Below, piece by piece: positions 30,121 to 37,784 of a DNA stretch of 42,671 nt (its first letter is position 1; each line of letters starts with the position of its first letter). This stretch comes from SIG588 sp045599305 (GTDB lineage Bacteria; Bacillota; Clostridia; Oscillospirales; Acutalibacteraceae). The translations under genes and the position numbers were made by a program. Location of the stretch: the NCBI GenBank assembly GCA_045599305.1, contig JAZRVU010000053.1, positions 1 through 42,671 on the forward strand. The letters are read 5' to 3'. The notes below the pieces were generated by a model. It was not told where the DNA came from. It searched no databases and saw only the letters and a list, made by a program, of their open reading frames with translations.

Positions 30121-31209
30121 ATGGCGGCGATTCCGCTCAAAACAGCGGCAGACGATCTGATGGCGTGGTACCGCACCGCTGCACGCCCGCTTCCGTGGCG
30201 TTTGGCACCCACGCCCTATCGCGTGTGGGTGTCGGAGGTCATGCTGCAGCAGACACGCATCGAGGCCGTGATCCCGTATTTTGAACGCTTCATGGCGGAA
30301 TTGCCCACCGTGCGCGATCTGGCGGATGTGGCCGATGACCGGCTGATGAAATTATGGGAGGGGCTCGGCTATTACAGCCGCGCCCGCAACCTGAAAAAGG
30401 CCGCCGGGCAGATCGTGTCGCTCTATGGCGGCGAACTGCCGGCAGACTATGACAAATTGCTGGCGCTTCCCGGCTTTGGCGCATACACGGCCGGTGCCGT
30501 GGCGTCGATCGCTTTCAGGATCCCTGTCCCGGCGGTGGACGGAAACGTGCTGCGGGTGGTGGCGCGCCTCACAGCGGATATGAGCGATGTGATGCAGCCT
30601 GCCGTGAAACGGCAGATGACGGCTCTGGTTCGGGAGTGCATCCCGCAGGAACAGCCCGGCATATTCAATTCCGCGCTGATGGAACTGGGGGAGCGTATCT
30701 GTCTGTCGAATACGGTGCCGCGATGTGCCGAATGTCCGCTTGCCGGTATCTGCCGCGGCTATGCGGATGGCGTAGCGGACAAACTGCCGGTGCGTTCGGG
30801 TCGCCGTGCGCGCCGTGTGGAGCAGATGACGGTGCTGGTCATCCGCACCGACGAACAGCTATCACGTGTGCTGCTGCGTCGCCGTGCGCCGTCCGGCTTG
30901 CTGGCCGGTATGTGGGAACTGCCGCATCTGCCCGGCCACTGTACGCAAAGCGAAGCGGCCGATGCGGTGACGGCGCTCGGCGGCACGGCGGGGGCGACAC
31001 GCCCGCTCGGCGAGGGCAGGCATCTGTTTACCCATGTGGAGTGGCAGATGACCGGTATCGCCGTGCGTGCCGACGCTTTTGTGCCGCCGGAGGGATATGT
31101 CTGGGCGACGCTTTCGCAGTTGAGCGAGGAATATGCACTGCCGTCGGCATTTCGTCCCTACGCCCGTCTGCTGCCCATTCTGCTGGAAAAGGAGAATGAC
31201 CGTGAATAA
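30121..31209 (+). CDS. mutY: A/G-specific adenine glycosylase MutY
   Basis: 362-aa base excision repair enzyme removing adenine opposite 8-oxoguanine. Helix-hairpin-helix LLALPGFGAYTAGAVASIAF with catalytic Asp in VPAVDGNVLRV; MLQQTRIEAVIPYFERF near the N terminus; an iron-sulfur cluster loop C-x7-C-x2-C-x5-C (CLSNTVPRCAECPLAGIC); and a C-terminal Nudix-like domain (GLLAGMWELPHLPG; HLFTHVEWQM). The first cysteine spacing is one longer than the usual x6. GGGGAGGTGGGC precedes the ATG. It overlaps the next gene by eight bases. Confidence 0.94.
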   Translation: MAAIPLKTAADDLMAWYRTAARPLPWRLAPTPYRVWVSEVMLQQTRIEAVIPYFERFMAELPTVRDLADVADDRLMKLWEGLGYYSRARNLKKAAGQIVSLYGGELPADYDKLLALPGFGAYTAGAVASIAFRIPVPAVDGNVLRVVARLTADMSDVMQPAVKRQMTALVRECIPQEQPGIFNSALMELGERICLSNTVPRCAECPLAGICRGYADGVADKLPVRSGRRARRVEQMTVLVIRTDEQLSRVLLRRRAPSGLLAGMWELPHLPGHCTQSEAADAVTALGGTAGATRPLGEGRHLFTHVEWQMTGIAVRADAFVPPEGYVWATLSQLSEEYALPSAFRPYARLLPILLEKENDRE

Positions 31210-31936
31210 AGTGGCTCTTGTGACCGGCGGCTCCCGCGGGATCGGCCGGGCCATCGTGAAACGGCTTGCCGCCGACGGCTGGCGGGTGGCGTTCACCTAT
31301 CGCCGTTCGGCCATGGCGGCCGAGGCGCTGTGCGCCGAACTGACTGCAGCGGGCGTCGATGCGGCAGCTTTTGCACTGGAAATGGGCGATTTTGCCGCCG
31401 CACAGGAGACGGTGCGGCAGGTGAAGGAGCGCTTTGGCCGTATCGATGCGCTGGTCAACAACGCCGGTGTGGCTTCGGTCGGCCTGTTCAGTGAGATCAC
31501 GCCGGAGGAATGGGATCGGGTGATGACTGCCGATCTCACCGGTACGGCCGCCTGCTGCCGCGCCATACTGCCGGAATTCTTGCGCACACACGCCGGCCGC
31601 ATCGTCAATATTTCATCCGTATGGGGCGTATACGGTGCTTCCTGCGAGGCAGCCTATTCTGCCGCCAAGGCGGGCGTGATCGGCCTGACACGGGCGCTGG
31701 CCAAGGAGGTCGGCCCTTCGGGGATCACGGTGAACGCCGTAGCGCCCGGCGTGATCGACACCGATATGAACGCGGCTTTTTCGGCGGACGATCGCCGTGC
31801 GCTGGCGGATGAAACGCCGCTTGGTCGGATCGGCCGGCCGGAAGAGGTGGCCGATTCCGTGGCTTTTCTGCTCTCCGACGCGGCCGGCTTCGTCACCGGG
31901 CAGGTGCTCGGGGTGGATGGCGGCTTTGCGCTGTAA
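31202..31936 (+). CDS. Short-chain dehydrogenase/reductase, FabG-like
   Basis: 244-aa Rossmann-fold SDR. Cofactor motif VTGGSRGIGRAIVKR, NNAG, catalytic S-Y-K (NISSVWG ... AYSAAKAG), and PGVIDTDM. It resembles 3-oxoacyl-ACP reductase FabG, but no fatty-acid genes are near it, so another substrate is possible. The start is taken as GTG at 31202, since AAGGAGA lies 7 bases upstream; an ATG at 31196 touches that ribosome site. It overlaps mutY by eight bases. Confidence 0.88.
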   Translation: MNKVALVTGGSRGIGRAIVKRLAADGWRVAFTYRRSAMAAEALCAELTAAGVDAAAFALEMGDFAAAQETVRQVKERFGRIDALVNNAGVASVGLFSEITPEEWDRVMTADLTGTAACCRAILPEFLRTHAGRIVNISSVWGVYGASCEAAYSAAKAGVIGLTRALAKEVGPSGITVNAVAPGVIDTDMNAAFSADDRRALADETPLGRIGRPEEVADSVAFLLSDAAGFVTGQVLGVDGGFAL

Positions 31937-31969
31937 CACGGTATTTTTGAGAAACGAGGCGCTTATACT

Positions 31970-32800
31970 ATGGCAAAACGCGTGGCGGCGATCCACGATC
32001 TTTCCGGGCTGGGCAGATGCTCGCTGACTGCGGCGATCCCGGTGCTTTCGGCACTGGGTGTGCAGGCATGCCCGGTACCCACGGCGGTGCTTTCCGATCA
32101 GACGGGCTTCCCGGAATATTTTATGGCGGACGGCACGGCGTGGATCGACCGCTTTACCGAATACTGGCAGCGCTGTGATATGACGCTCGACGGCATTTTC
32201 ACCGGCTTTCTGGCAAACGAGACGCAGGTGGACGGGATCGAACGGCTGATCGCCGCTTTCCGCACCGGGAATACACTGGTATTGGTGGATCCGGTGATGG
32301 GGGATGAGGGACGCATATATGCCACGTATACCCCCGGTATGTGCCGCCGTGTGGCGGCACTGGCCGAAACGGCGGACGTCATCACGCCCAATCTGACCGA
32401 GGCGTGTTTCCTTGCCGGAGAGAAGTATGCCGACTATGCCGCCGCACCACCGTCAAAGGCGGCGCAGCTTGCCGAGCGTCTGACGCTCGACGGACGACGG
32501 CAGGTGATCGTCACCGGGGTGCATCACGACGGCTATGTGTATAATATCGCGGCGGGGAAGGAGACATTTTCCGTGCGCGGGCATCTGCTTCGCGGGCACT
32601 TTTCCGGCACCGGTGATCTGTTTTCGTCTGTGATCTGCGGCTGCGGTGTGCAGGGATTTTCGTGGCGGGAGGCGACCGAGGCGGCGGCTGATTTTGTGGT
32701 GGCTGCGCTGGAAAAGACGCAGGGTGCGCCGGAACACGGTGTGGAATTTGAAGAGTGCCTGTCCCTGCTGACTGATTTTATGCAAAAGAAAAAGGAGTGA
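31970..32800 (+). CDS. pdxK: Pyridoxal/pyridoxamine kinase (PdxK/PdxY type)
   Basis: 276-aa ribokinase-fold vitamin B6 kinase, phosphorylating pyridoxal/pyridoxine/pyridoxamine. IHDLSGLGRCSLTAAIPVLSALG at the N terminus, LVDPVMGDEGRIY, ITPNLTEA, and the catalytic GTGDLFSS. The family can also accept hydroxymethylpyrimidine. Its end overlaps the ribosome region of the radical SAM gene, suggesting a shared transcript. Confidence 0.92.
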   Translation: MAKRVAAIHDLSGLGRCSLTAAIPVLSALGVQACPVPTAVLSDQTGFPEYFMADGTAWIDRFTEYWQRCDMTLDGIFTGFLANETQVDGIERLIAAFRTGNTLVLVDPVMGDEGRIYATYTPGMCRRVAALAETADVITPNLTEACFLAGEKYADYAAAPPSKAAQLAERLTLDGRRQVIVTGVHHDGYVYNIAAGKETFSVRGHLLRGHFSGTGDLFSSVICGCGVQGFSWREATEAAADFVVAALEKTQGAPEHGVEFEECLSLLTDFMQKKKE

Positions 32801-32808
32801 CTGTTCCG

Positions 32809-33411
32809 ATGACGGATATCGTATATGTATACGGCGGCAAGGTATACCTGAATATCACCAACCGCTGCCCCTGCAATTGCACTTTCTGCATTCGTCACAA
32901 CGGTGACGGAGTGGGATCTGCCGCCTCTCTGTGGCATCATGGCGATCCGGATGCCGAGCAGGTGCTGGAGGTACTGCGCGCTTTTGATTTCTCTCTCTAT
33001 GACGAGGTGACCTTCTGCGGCTACGGCGAGCCGACCTGTGCACTGGAGGTGCTGAAAGCGGCCGCACACTATCTGCGGGAGGAGTGCCATGTTCGTCTGC
33101 GGGTGAACACCAACGGTCTGGGCGATCTGGTGAACGGCCGCTCCATCGCCGCAGAACTGGCCGCCTGCGTGGACACGATCTCCATCAGTCTGAACGCGCC
33201 CACCAAAGAAAAGTATCTCGCAGTGACCCGCCCCACCTTCGGTGAGGACTCGTTTGAGGCACTGCTCACCTTTGCACGCAACTGCGCCGCCTGCGGCGCC
33301 GATGTGGTGCTGACGGTGGTGGACGTGATCCCGAAGGAGGATATCGAGGCAAGCCGCGTGTTGGCCGATTCGCTCGGCATCCCGCTTCGCGTGCGGGAAT
33401 ATACGCCTTGA
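32809..33411 (+). CDS. TatD-associated radical SAM protein
   Basis: 200-aa radical SAM protein with the cluster motif C-x3-C-x2-C (NRCPCNCTFC), GGE-like CGYGEPT and the beta strand RVNTNGLGDLVNG. Length and overall pattern (TVVDVIPKEDIEA near the end) match the family of radical SAM proteins usually linked or fused to TatD nucleases. No TatD gene is next to it here. Reaction unknown. The ATG at 32809 is chosen with AAAGGAG 11 bases upstream; a GTG at 32797 is possible. Confidence 0.85.
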   Translation: MTDIVYVYGGKVYLNITNRCPCNCTFCIRHNGDGVGSAASLWHHGDPDAEQVLEVLRAFDFSLYDEVTFCGYGEPTCALEVLKAAAHYLREECHVRLRVNTNGLGDLVNGRSIAAELAACVDTISISLNAPTKEKYLAVTRPTFGEDSFEALLTFARNCAACGADVVLTVVDVIPKEDIEASRVLADSLGIPLRVREYTP

Positions 33412-33497
33412 CGGCCCGGAATTTTCCAAAAAAGCTTAAAAATGCCTTAAAATAATGAAAAAAGTGAGAAAAAAGTTCCAAAATACAGTTTTCCCTC

Positions 33498-33526
33498 TTG
33501 AAAATTGTAAAACAATCGTGTAAAAT
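33498..33526 (+). promoter_or_regulatory. Promoter of mazG
   Basis: TTGAAA (33498-33503), 17 bases, TAAAAT (33521-33526); the ribosome site GAGGAAAC follows, before the ATG at 33553. Confidence 0.7.
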
Positions 33527-33552
33527 AAATTACGAAAAGAGGAAACGACAGT

Positions 33553-34380
33553 ATGGCAGTTAGTTTTCCGATAAAAAGCAAATATTCCATCAACGATCTT
33601 TTGCAGCTTATGTCCATTCTGCGCTCGCCGGAGGGTTGCCCTTGGGACAGAGTACAGACGCACGAAAGCATCCGCTCCAATTTCCTGGAGGAGACCCATG
33701 AGGCGATCGAGGCGATCAACAACCACGATATCGCCGGTCTGCGCGAGGAACTGGGTGATGTGCTGATGCAGGTCATATTCCATGCACAGATGGAAGAAGA
33801 TGCCGGCCATTTCGATTTTGACGATGTGGTCACGGAGTTGTGCCAGAAACTGATCGTACGTCACCCGCATGTGTTCGGCGATGTGCAGGCAGATGATCCC
33901 GATGCCGTGCTGAAAACATGGGATTCCATCAAGCGTGCCACCAAGGGCGCGGATACCACGCAAGCGGACTTGCTGCGCAATGTGCCGCGGTCACTGCCGG
34001 CACTGATGCGTGCCGCCAAAGTGCAGGGACGCGCCAAGCGTGTCGGCTTTGATTGGCCGGAGGTTTCCGGTGCGTGGGAGGCGCTTACTTCCGAAACGGC
34101 GGAGCTGCAGGAGGCAATGGCCGAAGGCAGCACGGAACGCATGGAGGAAGAACTGGGTGATCTGCTCTTTTCCGCTGTGAACGTCTCTCGCTTTATTTCG
34201 GTGGATGCCGAGCAGGCACTGACCCGTTCTACCGATAAATTCATCGCCCGTTTCAGCAAGGTGGAAGCCATGGCCGCTGCCAGTGGGCAGGATATGTCGA
34301 AGATGTCTCTTGAGGAACTGGATGCCTTGTGGTGCGAAGCGAAAGCCGCACAGGAATCTTACCCAATGCGGGTCATTTGA
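33553..34380 (+). CDS. mazG: Nucleoside triphosphate pyrophosphohydrolase MazG
   Basis: 275 aa, hydrolyses (d)NTPs to NMP, clearing damaged or surplus nucleotides. Two MazG-type half-domains: N-terminal LRSPEGCPWDRVQTHESIR and LEETHEAIEAI ... REELGDVLMQVIFHA; C-terminal ETAELQEAM ... EELGDLLFSAVN. In Bacillus the MazG domain is part of YabN next to yabO (rqcP), matching the order here. HU follows 34 bases downstream. Confidence 0.93.
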   Translation: MAVSFPIKSKYSINDLLQLMSILRSPEGCPWDRVQTHESIRSNFLEETHEAIEAINNHDIAGLREELGDVLMQVIFHAQMEEDAGHFDFDDVVTELCQKLIVRHPHVFGDVQADDPDAVLKTWDSIKRATKGADTTQADLLRNVPRSLPALMRAAKVQGRAKRVGFDWPEVSGAWEALTSETAELQEAMAEGSTERMEEELGDLLFSAVNVSRFISVDAEQALTRSTDKFIARFSKVEAMAAASGQDMSKMSLEELDALWCEAKAAQESYPMRVI

Positions 34381-34414
34381 CCTGTTTGGTATAAAAAATG
34401 GAGGTATAAACACT

Positions 34415-34690
34415 ATGAAAAAAGCAGAACTTATCGCCGCTGTGGCCGAAAAAGCCGGCCTGACCAAGAAAGATGCTGACAAAGCCGTTTCCGCCGTTCT
34501 CGACACGATCGTTGAGGCTGTTGCCGCCGGTGACAGTGTTTCCGTCGTTGGCTTCGGCACCTTCTCCGTCCGTGCGCGCAACGCTCGCACCGGTCTGAAC
34601 CCCCGCACCAAAGAGACCATCAAGATCCCTGCTTCCAAGCAGCCTGCTTTCAAGGCCGGCAAGGCTTTCAAAGACGCCGTCGCGAAGTAA
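34415..34690 (+). CDS. hup: DNA-binding protein HU
   Basis: 91-aa histone-like protein. KKAELIAAVAEKAGLTKKDA, GFGTFSVRARNARTGLNPRT and IPASKQPAFKAGKAFKDAV are the full HU signature. The leader has TATAAA with an upstream TG (extended -10) near 34388-34396 and GGAGG before the ATG. Codon use is strongly biased to preferred codons, as expected for an abundant protein. Confidence 0.97.
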   Translation: MKKAELIAAVAEKAGLTKKDADKAVSAVLDTIVEAVAAGDSVSVVGFGTFSVRARNARTGLNPRTKETIKIPASKQPAFKAGKAFKDAVAK

Positions 34691-34712
34691 TTTTTGCGTA
34701 CATTCGTCAGGA

Positions 34713-34740
34713 AAGAGCCGTCTCGTTTGGGACGGCTCTT
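34713..34740 (+). terminator. Hairpin after hup
   Basis: AAGAGCCGTC and GACGGCTCTT pair perfectly over 10 bases; the T run (CTTTTTA) starts four bases later, so it may be a partial terminator between hup and rqcP. Confidence 0.6.
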
Positions 34741-34771
34741 ATGCTTTTTATACGAAAGAAGGAACAATTTT

Positions 34772-35011
34772 ATGCGCCTGGACAAATATTTGAAGGTGTC
34801 CCGCCTGATCAAGCGTCGTACTGTGGCGAACGAAGCCTGCGATGCGGGCCGCGTGTTGGTGAACGATAAGCCTGCCCGTGCGTCTTATGACGTGAAAGTG
34901 GGGGATATCCTGACCATTCAGCTGGGGGCTCGCGAACTGCGCGTGGAGGTGACCGACGTGCAGGAGACGGTGGCTAAAAATGACGCGGCCTTGCTGTATA
35001 AGCAGCTGTGA
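34772..35011 (+). CDS. rqcP: S4-domain protein RqcP (YabO)
   Basis: 79-aa protein that is essentially one S4 RNA-binding domain: MRLDKYLKVSRLIKRRTVANEACDAGRVLVNDKPAR and VGDILTIQLGARELRVEV. Bacillus YabO (RqcP) acts with RqcH in C-terminal tailing during ribosome quality control, and the order mazG-hup-rqcP fits. The ATG at 34772 follows GAAGGAAC. Identity as RqcP rather than another small S4 protein rests on size and neighbours. Confidence 0.88.
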   Translation: MRLDKYLKVSRLIKRRTVANEACDAGRVLVNDKPARASYDVKVGDILTIQLGARELRVEVTDVQETVAKNDAALLYKQL

Positions 35012-35014
35012 CCG

Positions 35015-35719
35015 TCACAGGCCGTGACCTGTGCAGGTCTGGTTATTCATGGCAAAGACTGTGACGGTATTTTGTCCGTCATAAGTTGCCAGCAACACAT
35101 CTTTTTCGCTGGAAAAGCCTTGATTTTGCAGCTGCTTTTTCAGCCACTGCCGATCTTTTCCGCACTTTTTGAGTGCCTTTTCCGATACGATGCCGTCGCA
35201 GACAAGGCTAAGGGATACCGTCTCCTGCGCCGGTGTTTGCCCGAAATCTGTCGGCGTGGCGGGACGGTTGGCGGATTTGGGCAGGATACTCAAGGCACCG
35301 TTGTGCTCGAGCAGCACCGTCTGCACCTGTGACAGGTCAAAGTAACCGGCTTCACGGCACATCATCAAAAAATCGTCCAGATCCATTTTGGCTTTTCGCA
35401 GGCTGCCGCGGTAAAGGGTGCCATTGTCCAGCAGGATCAATGTGCGCCCGTTCAGCAGCCGCCGGATCTTCGGCGACTTGATGGAAAGCAGAGCGGCCAG
35501 CCATGTCAATACGCCGAAAGCCAGCATGGCGACCAGCGGACGCTCCGGGTTTTCCAATTCGGAGGCCAGCTCCGCCGCGATAGAGCCGATGCAAATGCCG
35601 GTGATATAATCGAAAAATGTCAGTTCGCTCAACTGCTGATCACCGCGCAGCCGCGTGAGCAAGAACAATGTGAGCCAGGCGACCAGCGTGGTGAGCAGTA
35701 GTTTTAAGATGTCTTCCAA
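35015..35719 (-). CDS. DUF421 membrane protein (YetF/YcaP-like)
   Basis: About 234 aa: three N-terminal membrane helices (LLLTTLVAWLTLFLL, ITGICIGSIAAELAS, LVAMLAFGVLTWLAALLSI) then a cytoplasmic YetF-type domain with SPKIRRLLNGRTLILLDNG, LDDFLMMCREAGYFDLSQVQ and TVLLEHNGALSILPK. The start is a TTG at 35719, supported by GGGGGTG 9 bases upstream; the frame is open for 40 more codons without a ribosome site. Relatives in Bacillus are linked to spore lifespan/germination, but function is not established. Convergent with rqcP, only 3 bases apart, divergent from miaB. Confidence 0.88.
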   Translation of the reverse strand: MEDILKLLLTTLVAWLTLFLLTRLRGDQQLSELTFFDYITGICIGSIAAELASELENPERPLVAMLAFGVLTWLAALLSIKSPKIRRLLNGRTLILLDNGTLYRGSLRKAKMDLDDFLMMCREAGYFDLSQVQTVLLEHNGALSILPKSANRPATPTDFGQTPAQETVSLSLVCDGIVSEKALKKCGKDRQWLKKQLQNQGFSSEKDVLLATYDGQNTVTVFAMNNQTCTGHGL

Positions 35720-35833
35720 GAATTCTGCACCCCCGTTTTTTGACAGTATTTCCGCTTTTGGTTTATCTATTCCGTGAGCCGTGCGCGATGCACGGTTCTT
35801 TTTGGTTTTACGGATTTTTTTCGAAAAATGCCA

Positions 35834-35862
35834 TTGCAAAACCGCGGCATATTTGTTATAAT
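35834..35862 (+). promoter_or_regulatory. Promoter of miaB
   Basis: TTGCAA (35834-35839), 17 bases, TATAAT (35857-35862); a second TATAAT follows at 35865-35870. Confidence 0.8.
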
Positions 35863-35902
35863 ATTATAATTAGTGAAAGTCTACTTAGATAGGAAGAATC
35901 GT

Positions 35903-37318
35903 ATGGTCGATATTAAACGGATCACGCCGGAGGAACTGGCTGTACAGCGGCAGTTCGGCGAGCAGGTCCGCGCGTTTTACGAGGAACGCGGCATCCGCCG
36001 TCCCATGGCGTTTGTGCGCACCTTCGGCTGCCAGCAGAATGTGTCGGATTCCGAGCACATGAAAGGGATGCTGGAGCAGATGGGCTTCGGCTTTACCGAG
36101 CAGCCGGAGGAGGCCGATCTCATTCTGTTCAACACCTGTGCGGTGCGTGAGCATGCGGAAGATCGCGTGTTCGGCAATGTCGGTGCACTCAAGGTGTATA
36201 AGCGCCGCCGGCCGCATCTGCTCATCGCTCTGTGCGGGTGCATGGTGCAGCAGCCGCACATTGCCCAGCGCCTGCGCGAGCATTTTCCGTTTGTCGGGCT
36301 GGTGTTCGGCACGCACGTGCTGCACCGTCTGCCGGAACTGATGTGGGGGGCACTGCAAAGCAGTAAACCTTTGCACGAGTTACCTGTATGTGACGGCGTG
36401 ATCGCCGAGGGGATCCCCGTACACCGCGATGGCAATTTTAAGGCGTGGCTGCCGATCATGTACGGCTGCAACAATTTTTGCACCTACTGCATCGTGCCCT
36501 ATGTGCGCGGGCGGGAGCGCAGCCGCGATCCCGAGGCCATCCTGCAGGAGGCACGGGAACTGGTCGCCGCGGGATACAAGGAGATCACGCTGCTCGGGCA
36601 GAATGTCAACTCCTATGGCCGCGGTGAGGCGCACGGCGTGGATTTCCCGGAATTGCTCCGGCGTATCAATGCCATCGAGGGCGATTTCCTCATACGGTTT
36701 ATGACCTCGCATCCGAAGGACGCCTCGCACGAGTTGTTCGACACGATCGCCGCCTGCGAAAAGGTCTCCCGCCATTTTCACCTGCCATTCCAGTCGGGCA
36801 GTGACCGGGTGCTCAAGGCCATGAATCGCGGCTATACGCATGAGCAATACCTCGACCTCATCCGTTACGCCCGAAAGGTCGTGCCGGATATCGCCTTTAC
36901 GAGTGACGTGATCGTCGGCTTCCCCGGCGAGACCCGTGAGGATTTCGAGGAGACGCTGCGGCTCATTCGTGAGGTGGAGTTCGTATCGCTTTTCACCTTT
37001 ATCTATTCTCCCCGCAAAGGGACGCCTGCCGCTTCGATGCCGGATCCGACCCCGGCCGAGACCAAGACGGCCTGGTTTGCCGAGATGAACAAGGTGCAGG
37101 AGGAGATCGCCGCCCGGCGCCTTGCCCAAATGGTGGGCACACAGCGCCGTGCGCTGATCGAAAGTGAGAAAGACGGCTTCCTGGAAGCGCGTCTGCCGGA
37201 AAATGTGGTGGTGCGCGTGCAGGGTGATCCGCAATGGATCGGCCATTATGCCGCCGTTACCGTCACCTCGGCCCAAAGCTGGATCGCTGACGGCCGTGTG
37301 GATTATGTGGAAGACTGA
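35903..37318 (+). CDS. miaB: tRNA-2-methylthio-N6-dimethylallyladenosine synthase MiaB
   Basis: 471-aa radical SAM methylthiotransferase that adds the ms2 group to i6A37 in tRNA. The N-terminal UPF0004 domain has three Cys (TFGCQQN with C43, FNTCAVREHA, ALCGC), the radical SAM cluster motif is CNNFCTYCIVPYVRGRERSR, and a C-terminal TRAM domain follows the LLGQNVNSYG/HLPFQSGSDRVL core. The ATG at 35903 follows AGGAAG by 6 bases; a GTG at 35873 lies almost at the promoter and is unlikely. miaA, which makes its i6A substrate, is encoded 5 kb downstream. Confidence 0.95.
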   Translation: MVDIKRITPEELAVQRQFGEQVRAFYEERGIRRPMAFVRTFGCQQNVSDSEHMKGMLEQMGFGFTEQPEEADLILFNTCAVREHAEDRVFGNVGALKVYKRRRPHLLIALCGCMVQQPHIAQRLREHFPFVGLVFGTHVLHRLPELMWGALQSSKPLHELPVCDGVIAEGIPVHRDGNFKAWLPIMYGCNNFCTYCIVPYVRGRERSRDPEAILQEARELVAAGYKEITLLGQNVNSYGRGEAHGVDFPELLRRINAIEGDFLIRFMTSHPKDASHELFDTIAACEKVSRHFHLPFQSGSDRVLKAMNRGYTHEQYLDLIRYARKVVPDIAFTSDVIVGFPGETREDFEETLRLIREVEFVSLFTFIYSPRKGTPAASMPDPTPAETKTAWFAEMNKVQEEIAARRLAQMVGTQRRALIESEKDGFLEARLPENVVVRVQGDPQWIGHYAAVTVTSAQSWIADGRVDYVED

Positions 37319-37340
37319 ATGAAAGAAAGGACAGATAATC

Positions 37341-37754
37341 ATGGATAAAATCGTAGAATTGACAAAGGATCTCGCGCACGAGATCCAGATGGACGAGCGC
37401 TTCATCCGCACGCAGATGGCACAGGCCGCGGCAGATGAGGACAAGGAACTGCAATGCCTCATCGGCGACTTTAATCTGAAGCGCATGGCGATCGCCAACG
37501 AGACCGGTAAAGACGAAAAAGACCGTGATCCCGAAAAAATGAAAGCGCTGGACAAGGAACTGCGCGATGCGTATCAGAAGATTATGGAAAACGAAAACAT
37601 GAAGCGCTATAACGAGGCGAAGACCTCGCTTGATGAGCTGATGAACACCGTTTCCCGTATCCTGACCATGGCGGCACAGGGCGTCGATCCCGATTCCGAG
37701 GATATGGAAGCCGCCTGTACCGGCGATTGCTCCACCTGCGGCGGTTGCCACTGA
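37341..37754 (+). CDS. YlbF/YmcA family protein with Cys-rich C terminus
   Basis: 137 aa, alpha-helical YlbF domain (VELTKDLAHEIQMDERFIRTQ ... NLKRMAI) and a C-terminal cluster C126-x3-C130-x2-C133-x2-C136-H137. In Bacillus ymcA (RicA) lies right after miaB (ymcB), as here, and RicA, RicF and RicT form an Fe-S containing complex acting on RNA maturation and sporulation/competence. The compact CxxxCxxCxxCH tail fits a metal or Fe-S site. Whether this is the RicA or RicF equivalent is not decidable by sequence alone. It follows miaB by 22 bases. Confidence 0.85.
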   Translation: MDKIVELTKDLAHEIQMDERFIRTQMAQAAADEDKELQCLIGDFNLKRMAIANETGKDEKDRDPEKMKALDKELRDAYQKIMENENMKRYNEAKTSLDELMNTVSRILTMAAQGVDPDSEDMEAACTGDCSTCGGCH

Positions 37755-37784
37755 TGTCGATTTTGATGAAGTGAGGGGTAGATC

